Origin: Congeria kusceri
Taxonomy: Eukaryota > Mollusca > Bivalvia > Myida > Dreissenidae
Assembly: GCA_027627225.1 (NCBI GenBank)
Contig: CM051024.1
Span: forward strand, 76,945,265-77,009,264
Direction of reading: 5' to 3'
DNA length: 64,000 nt
The position numbers and the translations under genes are program-made. Positions 1 through 10,127 of this stretch are shown piece after piece. The notes below the pieces were generated by a model. It saw nothing but the letters and a program-made list of their open reading frames with translations, made no database searches and was not told the origin of the DNA. Every line of letters begins with the position of its first letter. The stretch's first letter is position 1.

Positions 1-735
1 TATGAAACCTCTAGGCCTTGCAGTTTCAGAGAACAATATTTTAAAAGTCATTTTGCTATTTAAATCTATATAAACCATGTTAGTCCCAGGGTGTGGCCAG
101 TTTTGACTCCAGGTGCATCATTTGAACAATCTTTGTAGAGGACCACTATACAATGTTACATACCAAATATGAAACCTCTAGGCATTGCAGTTTCAGAGGA
201 GATTTGTAAAGGCATTTTGCTATTTAAGTCAATATACACCAGAAGAGCCACGGGGTGTGGCCAGTTTTGACCCCAGGGGCATCATTTGAACAATCTTTGT
301 AGAGGACCACTATACAATCTTCTTCTCTGAAACTGCAAGGCCCAGGGGTTTCATATTAAGTACATAACCTCCTATAGTGGTCCTCTACAAATATTGTTCA
401 ATGTATGCCCCTGGGGTCCAATCTGAAACCGCAAGGGTTAGAGCTTTCATAATTGGTATGTAACATCGTATAGTGGTCCTCTACAAATATTGTTCAAATT
501 ATGCCCCTGGGAACAAAACTGGTCAGGCCCCGAGGGTCACATGGTTTATATAGACTTGAATAGCAAAATGACTTTAAAAATCTTTACATGAAACAGAAAG
601 GCCCTGAGATTTGTTCAAGATTGTTCAAATTATGGCCCTCGGATAAAAATAAGCCACGCTTCGGGGATGCAAATTCCAATTGGGTTACAAGGTCTCAAGT
701 GAGCGTCCTAGGGCCCTCAGGGCCCTCTTGTTGTT
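1..735. repeat. Family A tandem-core repeat with 3' hairpin tail
   Basis: This stretch holds monomers of the commonest repeat in the window (family A). Landmarks are GTGGTCCTCTACAAAGATTG, ATGCCCCTGGGGTCAAAAC, TCACATGGTTTATATAGAC and GAAACCGCAAGGCCCAGAGG. Around 290-430 the landmarks appear in inverted order, so monomers in both orientations are abutted. It closes with an imperfect hairpin, AGGGCCCTCAGGGCCCT (710-726), followed by CTTGTT. No gene is visible. Confidence 0.8.
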
Positions 736-1160
736 GAAAAATAGGCAAAATTGCCATGTTACCTTGATTAAGACACCATTTTTCTTCCAATCTTGACCAA
801 ACTTCCACAGTTTGTGTGTGACCAAAAGATTTCAGCAGGAGCCAAAAATGGGTAAGGTTAGGCCACAGACACGGGAGTTATGTCCCCTTCTATGTGGAAA
901 AAAAAAAGCAAAAATTGCCTTTTTTGTTCATAGAGACTTTAGTTTTCTTCCAATCTTGATAAAACTTATTTCAAAACACATGTTTTGTATGGCCATAAGA
1001 TCTCAACACAAGCAGCAAATGAGACAGGCCACGAACACAGCAGTTATATCCCCATAATTGTGTACATTCCCACAAGCTTTTCACAGCAGTAAGGCTTTCA
1101 TCTTTGCCAGTACTCAGGTGAGCCCTTTGGGCAATCATGGCCCTCTTGTTTTACTTACTG
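736..1160. repeat. Family G two-copy tandem repeat with tail
   Basis: Two diverged copies are recognised by TTCTTCCAATCTTGA at 782 and 945, a period of about 163 bp. The block ends in a tail containing ACTCAGGTGAGC and GGCCCTCTTGTTTT (about 1111-1153), the same kind of tail that closes families A and E. The short open frames here (812-1057 and 1058-1285) are repeat-borne and not considered genes. Confidence 0.6.
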
Positions 1161-1585
1161 CGTCAGAAGAACTGATCAATATACCCTCGCTTAATTTAAC
1201 ACCTGAAGTCAATTATTACTACATTGGATTAATAGTGGGCCATGTGAACTTTTGTGGATATGTTTACGAAACAGGCCGTCTCTAATAATAGATAGTTAAT
1301 TAACTGGACAATTTATTTAAATAGAGGTCAGCAGGATGAGGTGAATGTTCTTGCACTATACTTATGGCATACAACGGCATTCTGCGCTATATCTCACCTA
1401 CTAGTAAAATGACACATATCTGATTGGCTTAGAGTGGTCACATGGCCACGGGTTATTTTCCATACACTATGGCTTAATTTCAACCCATAAAACAAAAAAA
1501 AAGGCAACTGCTCGATAATCTGTTGTTTTGTTTAGAAATTTTATATCAATATTATTGTGTTTTACGAGTCATACGCATATTGTTT
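1161..1585. other. Single-copy-looking AT-rich spacer
   Basis: About 425 bases with no recognisable gene, repeat family or RNA. It only contains short A/T runs. Confidence 0.5.
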
Positions 1586-3878
1586 ATAGCTTACCTGAGC
1601 ACAACATGCTCATGGAGTGCTTTTATGTCCACTTCTTTAGGTCAAGGAGCACAACGTGCTCATGGTGAGCTTTTAGGATCGCCTTTTGTCCGTTGTGCAT
1701 CGTCCGTCGTGTGTCAACATTTTCATCCAAAGAACGAGATTCCTAAACGGTTGGGCAGATTTTCACCAAACTTCACAGAAACGATCCTTGGGTGACCCTC
1801 TTTCAAAATTGTTCAAATCGTTCCGGTCCGCTGCATATGTAGGTCACCAGAGCTAAAAAAAGATTTAAAAACTGAAAACTTCTTCTCTGAAACCACAAGG
1901 CTTGGAGCTTCATTTTTCATATGTGAAATCCTCTAGTGGTCCTCTACAAAGATTGTTCAAATGATGCCTCTGGGGTCAAAACTGGCCACACCCCGTGGCT
2001 CACATGGTTTATATAGACTTGAATAGCAAAATGACTTTAAAACTATTCTCTTCTCAAACCCCAAGGCCCAGAGGTTTCATATTTGGTATGTAACATCGTA
2101 TAGTGGTCCTCTACAAAGATTGTTTAAATGATGCCCCTGGGGTCAAAACTGGCCACACCCTGGGGCTCACATGGTTTATATAGACTTAACTAGCAAAATG
2201 ACTTTAAAAATCTTCTTCTCTGAAACCGCAAGGCCTAGAGGTTTCATATTTGGTATGTAACATTGTATAGTGGTCCTCTACAAAGATTGTTCAAATAATG
2301 CCCCTGGGGTCAAAACTGGCCACACCCTGGGGTCACATGGTTTATATAAACTTAAATTCTCCTCAGAAACCGCAAGGCCCAGAGGTATCATATTTGGTAT
2401 GTAAAATTGTATAGTGGTTCTCTATAAAGATTGTTCAAATGATGTGCCTGGGGTCAAAACTGGCCACACCCCGGGGTCACAATGTTTATATAGCTTAAAT
2501 AGCGAAATGACTTTAAAAATTTTTTTTCCTGAAACCGCAAGGCCCGGAGGTTTCATATTTGGTATGTAATGTTGTATAGTGGTCCACTACAAAGATTGTT
2601 CAAATGATGCCCATGGGGTCAAAACTGGCCACACCCCGGGGCTCACATGGTTTATTTAAACGTAAATGGCAAAATGATTTTAAAATTATTTTTTGAAACC
2701 ACAAGCCCCAGAGGTTTCATATTTGGTTGAAGCATTATATCGAGACCTCGATTGGGATTGCATATGGGATGGGTGGGGTCAAGGTCACTGTTACTCAAAA
2801 TAGAAAAACGGTTTCCGCTCAATATCTTGAGTACGCATTGAGATATTTTAATGAAACTTAATACATAGATACCTTTAATGAAACTTAATACATAGATACC
2901 TTATATCGACACCTCCCATGGGATTGCATATGGGCCGGGAGGGGTCAAGGTCAAGGTCACTGTTAATAAAAATAGAAAAACGGTTTCCGCTCAATATCTT
3001 GAGAACACATTGAGATATTTTAATGAAACTTAATACATTAATACATTACATTGAGACCTCGCTTGGGATTGCATATGGGGTGGGTGGGGTCAAAGTCAAG
3101 GTCACCGTTAATGAAACTTAATACATAAATACATTATATTGAGACCTCAATTGGGATTGCATATGGGATGGGTGGGGTCAAGGTCAAGGTCACTGTTACT
3201 CAAAATAGAAAAACGGTTTCTGCACAGTATCTTGAGAACGCATTGAGATATTTTAATGAAACTTAATACATTAATACATTACATTGAGACCTCGCTTGGG
3301 ATTGCATATGGGGTGGGTGGGGTCAAAAGTCAAGGTCACCGTTATAAAAAATGGAAAAATGGTTTCCGCTAAATATCTTGAGAATGCATTGAGCTATTTT
3401 AATGAAACTTAATACACAAGTACCTTATATTGAGACATTGTTTGGGATTGCATATGGGGTGGAGGGGGTCAAGTTCACCGTTACTGAAAATAGAAAAACG
3501 GTTTACGCTGAATAACTTGAGAACGCATTGGGATATTTTAATGAAAGTTAATACACATATCTTATATTGAGACCTCACTTGGGTTTGCTTATGGGGTAGG
3601 TGGGGTCAAGGTCACTGTTATTAAAAGTAGAAAACGTTTTTTACGCTCAATAACTTAAGAACGCATTTAGATATTTTAATGAAACTTCATACATAGATAC
3701 CTTATAAGGAGACCTTGCTTTACGTATGTGGTAGGTGTGGTCAAGGTCAAGGTCACTGTGACTAAGAATAGAAAAACAGTTTTTGCTCAATAATTTGAGA
3801 ACGTATTGAGATATTTTAATGAAACTTGATACATAGATATCAGGTGAGCGACCTAGGGCCATCGTGACCCTCTTGTTT
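1586..3878. mobile_element. Composite tandem-core element, family A switching to family B
   Basis: The left end has the leader motif (C)TTACCTGAGCACAACATGCTC, repeated at about 1645-1668 as GAGCACAACGTGCTCATGG, followed by a GTCCGTCGT-rich leader. Family A monomers follow with the AGTGG landmark at 1935, 2102, 2269, 2413 and 2579, mostly a 166-167 bp period. Near 2730 the core switches to family B (GGATTGCATATGGGGTGGG, GGTTTCCGCTCAATA, GAGATATTTTAATGAAAC). The right end is CAGGTGAGCGACCTAGGGCC (3841-3860), then a hairpin and CTTGTTT. Leader GCTCACCTGAG and tail CTCAGGTGAGC are reverse complements, so this reads as one element. It appears non-autonomous; no transposase frame is visible. Confidence 0.65.
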
Positions 3879-5320
3879 GTCAATCATGCTTCATGCGTCA
3901 ACATTTTCATTTAAACAGCTTCTCCTAAACTTCTTGGCAAATTTTCAGCAAACTTCACAGGAATGATTCTTTGGTAACCCTCTTTCAACATCGTTGAAAT
4001 TATCTCCGTGCATGGCAATATGTAGATAGCAGAGCTAAGAATAGATTTAAAAAGTGAAAACTTTAAAAATCTTCACAGAAACTGCAAGGCTGAGAGCTTT
4101 AATATTTAACCAAATTTTATTAGATTGTCATATGTCGTTGGGCAAGTTGGCGGACGTAGTGGTATCATTAGCTTTTTGTTTCCGCTCTCTAACACAAGAA
4201 TGGAAAGAGCTTTTGTAATGAAACTTCATACATATATACCTTATAGCAAGACGTCGCTTGGGATTGCATATGGGGTGGGTGGGGGCCAAGGTCAAGGTCA
4301 CTGTTTTCGCTCCATAAGTTGAGAACGCATTGAGATATTTTATTGAAACTTAATACATATACCTTATATTTAGACCTTACTTGGGATTGCATATTGGGTG
4401 GGTGGGGTCAAAGTCACTGTTACTAACAATAGGAAAACGGTTTCCGGTCAATTACTTGAGAACACGTTGAGATACTTTAATGAAACTTAATACATATACC
4501 TTATATTGAGACCTCGCTTGGGATTGCAAAAACGGTTTCTGCTCCATAACTTGAGAACGCGTTGAGATATTTGAATGAAACTTAATACATAGATACCCTA
4601 AATCGAGACCTCGCTTGGGATTGCATATGGGGTGGGTGGGGTCAAGGTCACTGTTACTAAACATAGAAAAACGGTTTCCGCTCTATAACTATAGAACCCA
4701 TGGATATATTTAAATGAAACTATACATAGATACCTTATATCAAAACCTCGCTTGGGATTGCATATGGGGTGGGTGGGGTCTAGGTCAATGTTTCTTAAAA
4801 TAGAAAAACGGCTTCTGCTCAGTAACTTAAGAACGTATTGAGATATTTTAATGAAACTTAATACATAGATACCTTATATTGAGACCTCGCTTGTGATTGC
4901 ATATGGGGTGGGTGGGGTCAAGGTCACTGTAACCCAAAAATGAAAAACATTTTCCACTCAATAACATGAGAGCAAAACAGTTTCCACTCAATACCTTGAG
5001 AACACATTGTGATATTTTAATGAAACATCATACGTAGATACCTTATATCGAGACCTCACTTGGGATTGTGTATTGGGTGGGTGGGGTCAAGGTCGAGGTC
5101 ACCCTTACTAAAAACAAAAGAAACGGTTTCCGCTCAATAGCTTGAGAACACATTGAGATATTTTAATGAAACTTCATACATAGATATCTTATATCTAGAC
5201 CTCGCTTGGAATTGCATATTGGGTGGGTGGGGTCAAGGTCACCATTACAAAAAATTGACTAACAGTTTCCGCTTAATAGCTTGACAAAACATTAAGATAT
5301 TTTAATGAAACTGTATTTTA
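3879..5320. repeat. Second leader plus family B tandem array
   Basis: A diverged leader (about 3880-4010, with AAACTTCACAGGAATGATTC) precedes about nine family B monomers of roughly 140-150 bp. Monomers are marked by TTGGGATTGCATATGGGGTG, GGTCAAGGTCACTGTTACT and ACTTGAGAACGC. Monomers vary in length by internal deletion, for example at 4525-4545. Minus-strand open frames at 3647-3883, 4189-4392 and 4452-4664 are translations of the repeat. The block fades out at about 5315. Confidence 0.75.
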
Positions 5321-6575
5321 TCAATTAATCAGCTATGTTGACTGAAGCAGACCGACAGTGCCTGCTATGAAAGCTAATCTCCTGTGTCATAAAGGCAGTT
5401 TTTCACTCTATAAACATGTACACCCACTCAACCAAGTCAGTGAATGATCAAAGCGAGTGTCACTTCGCCAAAAAATGTAATAATTTGCAGTTATTCCTAA
5501 GCCGCAATCAATCACCATGAAGCACTGCCCCTGTAGGCAGAGTTTCATTACGCAGTAAAATCGATATAAGCCAATAGAAAAGCTCAGGTTATCGTCTATG
5601 GAACGACGTTATCATTGACGAATCGGCGCAGTCGGCATGTATCCACACACATGTAACCTCATATTCGCGTCAAAACAAACCCTCGCCCTTTCGTATTTTA
5701 TAATATCCACATTTTTTTATTTGCTAAATTTAATAACTACAATACAAAAATAAACTTAGAAAATCAGTCTAAAATACGCTAATCTGAAATTGTAATCGTA
5801 AAAGCCTATCCAGTGTTACTTGTTGTAGTTTCGTAAAATAAGCTGTCTTGTTTTACATGCATGCCATGCAAAACCAGCGAAATGTCTGCTGACAACCACG
5901 ACGTCAGGTTCCAAGCATGGAAAGCGTGCGTATACGGACCATATGCTTTACTAACATTTGACGCGCGTAGGCACGACGTGCACGAGAAAATTTTCCCGCC
6001 ATTTTTGCACGAACAAAGATTGTATTATATAAATGTATACTTTTAATGAAGATCTTTACAATTCACCAATTATCCAATCAGTACTATGTTCAACAGTTGT
6101 AACGATTAAAACAGTGTTAAAACACTAAACGCATGCCCATATTAACATAATTAATCGAACGAAAAAAAGGCTCCGTAAGTAGATCGAGTGTAACCTAGAT
6201 ATTCGAGAACGACGAGAATAGTTAGTTTGATCATAACGTCACTATGCGGAAGGGATGCGCACTGGACATAAACGTCAGGAAAACATTATTAGTTACTTTC
6301 AGTTTCGCAACAAAATTGATGCCCGATGCTTCTAAAAGGCTCGAGGTTACCATTTTAATGGTGATGTTTCATTTATTTCATGTCGTTTAAAGGTTTACAA
6401 AAAATGAAAGCTGTTTGCCTAAATTTTAACAATCTTAATTTTAATTATCTGCACCAGATAATGTCATTTGACACATGCCGCGAAAAAAATGTCCACATAG
6501 GGAGGGGACACTCCTCCCAAAGCCACCCCTCTCGGGACCGGGGCGCCTGAAAAAATCCTGGGGAAGGCCCTGCAT
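5321..6575 (-). mobile_element. Decayed DNA-transposon region with CAGGGCC end
   Basis: The stretch between the family B and family A blocks. Positions of about 5940-6320 match, in reverse orientation, about 17960-18340 elsewhere in the window; shared words include CGGGAAA, GTGCACGTC and ACTGAAAGTAATAAT-like text. The right edge at 6566-6572 reads GGCCCTG, in reverse CAGGGCC followed by TTCCCCAGG, which resembles hAT-type termini. No matching left terminus or 8-bp duplication was found, so the superfamily is uncertain. No transposase frame was seen. Confidence 0.4.
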
Positions 6576-6599
6576 GCATTTTGTAAGACAAATTTGGTT

Positions 6600-7520
6600 T
6601 TCTTGGAATTTCCATGTTTCTTGTTAGTATGTGACATCCAGTAGTGGTCCTCTAAAAAGTTTGTTCAAATTATTCCCCTGGGGTCAAACCTGGCCACGCG
6701 TCAGGGGTCACATGGTTTACATTAAATTAAACAGCAAATGACTTTAAAAATCTTCTCCTCTGAAATCGCAAAGCTTAGAGGATTTGTATTTGGTATGTTA
6801 CATCGTACAGTGGTCCTCTACAAAGATAGTTCAAATTATGCCCCTGGGGTAAAAAGCGGCCACGCCCAAGTGTCAAATGGTTTATATTGACTTAAATAGC
6901 AAAATAACAAATCTTCTCCTCTGAATCCGCAAGGCCCGTATTTGGTATGGAACATGATATTGTGGTCTTCTATAAAGAGATTTCAAATTATGCCCCTGGG
7001 GTAAAAAGTGGCCACACCCCAAGAGTCACATGGTTTATATAGAATTTAATAGGAAACTGACTGTAAAAATCTCTGAAACTGCAAGGCCCAGAGGTTTGGT
7101 ATTTGGTATTTAAAATCTTATAGTGGTCATTAAAGAATGTTCAAAGTATGCCCCTGGGATAAAAATTGGCCATGCCCTGGGGGTTACATGGTTTACAATA
7201 GACTTAAATAGCAAAATGACCTTAAACTTAAACCGCCCAGAGGTTTGTTTTTTGACATGGAACATTGTATTGTGGTCCTCTACAAAGATTGTTCAAATTA
7301 TGCTCCTGGGGTGAAAAGAAGCCACGCCTCAGCTTCACATGGTTTCTATAAACTTATATGGTAAGTGGACTTTAAAATTTTCTCCTCTAAAACTGCAAGG
7401 CCCAGTGGTTTCGTATTTGGTATGTTACATCATATAGTGGACCGCTACAAAGATTGTAAACTTTATGTCCTAGGGATAAAAAGTAGCCAAGCCCTTGGAG
7501 TCACATGGTTTATTATGCTC
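6600..7520. repeat. Family A tandem repeat
   Basis: About five or six family A monomers with the usual landmarks (GTGGTCCTCTACAAAGAT, ATGCCCCTGGGGT, GGTTTATATAGA). The open frames at 7123-7314 and 7365-7631 run along the repeat and are not genes. Confidence 0.8.
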
Positions 7521-8090
7521 CCTGAATTTTTGGGGGGGTTTTCGGGGAGAATATGGTCGCCGCATTGTCCCACTGTCCCTCTGTCCTTCCATTCCACTTT
7601 CATGTCCGGGCTATTTCTCAGCAACTACTGACAGGAATTCAATGAAACTTTATGGGAAGCTTCATTACCAAGAGTAGGTGTGCATATTGTCATGATGTTC
7701 CACTTCATTGGTTTTTCTCTGAGTTATGGGACTTCAAAAATTGCTGAAATTAGTATAATTATAATGCACAAATCTTGTCCGTTCTGTTTCTCAACAACTA
7801 CTATCCGGAATTCAATTAAACTTTATGGGAAGATGCATTGCCAAGATTAAATTCGCAAAGTACCAGAATGTTCCGCTTCATTGATTTTTCTTTGAGTTAT
7901 GGGACTTTAAAGATTGCTAAAATTAGTATATAGTGGACAATTATTGTCCATGCGATTTCTTAGCGGCCACGGATTTGGTCCTGCAGTTCTAGTGATTTTA
8001 TTTTTTTTTTAAATATCTCAGACCTTCTAATTACATTCCCATTGCTTGACAAAGTGCATTGGGAAGCATCCATCAGTTGTACTGACATCC
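7521..8090. repeat. Family H two-copy repeat
   Basis: Two diverged copies marked by GGAATTCAAT(G/T)AAACTTTATGG at 7634 and 7807, a period of about 173 bp, with GAGTTATGGGACTT in each copy. A C/T-rich leader (GTCCCTCTGTCCTTCC, about 7570-7595) precedes them, as in the other tandem-core families. Confidence 0.55.
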
Positions 8091-8255
8091 TTGTTTAGAC
8101 TTAAATAGCAAAATGACTTTAAAAATTTTCTCCGAAACTGCAAGACCCAGAGGTTTCGTAGTTGGAATGTAACATTGTTCAAGTAACATAGTTATGCTCT
8201 TAAAGAATTTTTCAAATTATGCCCCTTAGGCAATTAGGCTTATATGTCAAGTATA
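8091..8255. repeat. Family A fragment, left of an inserted element
   Basis: Truncated family A sequence (ACTTAAATAGCAAAATGAC at about 8100, then GAAACTGCAAGACCCAGAGG). It is interrupted by the inverted-repeat element that follows and continues at about 8860. Confidence 0.6.
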
Positions 8256-8858
8256 TTGTGTTCTGATGGAGTCGCGGTACTAACGATATGTTGAATAACC
8301 AAAATGGAAATATGATACTTACAACTGTTAATTAACTATTATAAGATGTAAAAATGTCTTACACACACATGGCAATCAACAAATAAACAATTATTTCATT
8401 TGGAATCCTGCAAAATATCAAACAACACTGTCTATAAGTTAAATTTGACGACTTGCACGAAGCAGTCTCAGTAATCGCTAACAAGGGGAGCAATCCTTTC
8501 CAGTTTTGAAAAATAAGTAGTGTACAGTATAACGTTAATTACTGTAAAGAAAATAACTTGTGTACAATACCCACGGGGAACTACCCCTAATTCTTTGGCA
8601 CAGACGACAGAGTAAAAACAATATATTATTAAAATCTGCAATGAAATCGGATGAGACTCTAAGCAGAAATGCATTATACAAGCAAATTTTAACAAAACAA
8701 ATTGTACTTTGCAATATTCTATGCATTTTCATATGGTTTTTATAATAAGAAGCAGAGACAAGAAGAAAAGGTGGGTTTTGTTTACAAGAAATGTCTGCCA
8801 GATGACGTTTATTGTTTACGGCGACACTGTCCGTACTGCGACTCCATCCGAATAGAGT
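8256..8858. mobile_element. Short inverted-repeat (MITE-like) element
   Basis: The left end TTCTGATGGAGTCGCGGTAC (8261-8280) and the reverse complement of the right end, TTCGGATGGAGTCGCAGTAC (about 8834-8853), agree at 18 of 20 positions. The flanks are TAT-rich on both sides (GTATATT left, GTATAGG right), so a short TA-type duplication is possible but not certain. The inside is AT-rich and only carries overlapping short frames on both strands (8468-8745), which I do not believe are genes. The superfamily is not assigned. Confidence 0.6.
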
Positions 8859-9112
8859 ATAGGTTTAAAAATCTCCTCTGAAACTTCAAGGCCTAGAGGT
8901 TTAGTACTTGGTTTGTAACATTGTATTAAGTGGTCCTCTACAGAAATTATTCAAATTATGCACCTGGGGTCAAAACTGGCCACACCCCAGGAGCCACATG
9001 GTCTGTATAGACTTAAATAGCAAAATGACTTGAAATATTCTCATCTGAAACCGCAAGGCCCAGATCATCATACTCAGATGAGGGCCTTAGGGCCATATGG
9101 CCCTCTTGTTTT
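8859..9112. repeat. Family A fragment with perfect 3' palindrome
   Basis: The continuation of the interrupted family A block. It ends with the perfect 16-bp palindrome AGGGCCATATGGCCCT (9089-9104), then CTTGTTTT, the clearest example of the tail hairpin. Confidence 0.7.
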
Positions 9113-9342
9113 GAAACTAAATTAACAAAACGCACGAAATATGTAACTAAAAAAACATAAATGAAGTCACGAAAACTGTCTGAATCACTAGATCACTAGA
9201 CTGCACATGTTTTCTTTATAACAGTGTTGAAATAAAGCATTTCATTTCAATTGGGGTTTATATCGTGATGGAGTAAAATGCTCCATTAAGCAGCCTGCAG
9301 AAAGAATGCAGAAGTTTTTGATTTGTTCTTCTCTTTTCACAG

Positions 9343-9479
9343 AGTTGGATCTAGCCACTGGGAGTTGCACAATTTTTAGTGGTACACAACTGCCATGTAC
9401 TGCTCCCAATGCTGAGTGTTCTGGTGACACCACTAAACAGTCCAATTTCTCTTGTTTTGTGGCCACTTCCCTCAAATAA
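9343..9479 (+). pseudogene. Decayed single copy of the EGF-like exon
   Basis: After a good acceptor (TTCTTCTCTTTTCACAG, ending 9342) the sequence reads in the same phase as the array exons: LDLATGSC, then PC and AEC, so cysteines 1-3 of the six are kept. After SGD (about 9430) it leaves the array consensus, loses the CxC pair and the last cysteine, and stops at TAA 9477-9479. The 75 bp before the acceptor also match the array intron (AAGCAGCCT...GAAAG...ATG...AG), so this is a true paralogous copy and not chance. It is either a broken exon or a shortened terminal exon of a related transcript. It lies on the same strand as the array, 15.5 kb upstream. The broken option is favoured because half the fold is missing. 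Confidence 0.6.
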
Positions 9480-9533
9480 AGGACCTGAGGATGTAAATAA
9501 GAGTTTCTCTCCCACTGATTTTTCTGGGGTTTT

Positions 9534-10127
9534 ATTATACCCCACAAACAAAGTTTACGTGGGGGGGTATATAGGAGTGAGCTTGTCGGTCTGTCGGTCC
9601 ATCAGTCCTCCGGTCTGTCTGTTGGTTTTCTTCATTTCCAGATGATAACTCTAGAAAGGCTTGACATATTCAAATAATGTTTGGTACACATGTGTCTCAT
9701 CATAAAATATGGGTCAAGTTCAACTTTAGTTACAAACCATTAAATTTTGACAGAGTTATGGCCCCTTTTTATATAAAATTCTCTAAAAACATGGTTTCCG
9801 GACATTAACCAAGAAAGGCTTGACATATTCAAATATTTTTTTATACACATTGTGTAACATCATAAAATACATGTCAAAATCAACATTGGTTACAAATTAC
9901 TAAATTATGACAGAGTTTTGGCCCCTTTTCGATTTAAAATTCCCTAAAAACATGTTTTCAGGACATCACAACTCAAAAATGGCTTGACATATTTAAATAA
10001 TATATGCTACACATTTGTAACATCATCAAGCACAGGTCAATTTTGACTTTGGTTACAAACCACTAAATATTGACAAAGTTATGGCCCCCTTTTGACTTAA
10101 ATCCCCTAAAACCATGATTTTCTTATA
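9534..10127. mobile_element. Family C tandem-core element, left part
   Basis: Starts with the hairpin-like leader ATTATACCCCACAAAC / GGGGGGGTATAT and a GTCGGTC-rich stretch. It continues into about 160-bp monomers: GCTTGACATATT at 9659, 9818 and 9982, with GGTTACAAACCA and GAGTTATGGCCCC in each. It is interrupted at the TA of 10126-10127 by the next element and resumes at 13120. Confidence 0.75.
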
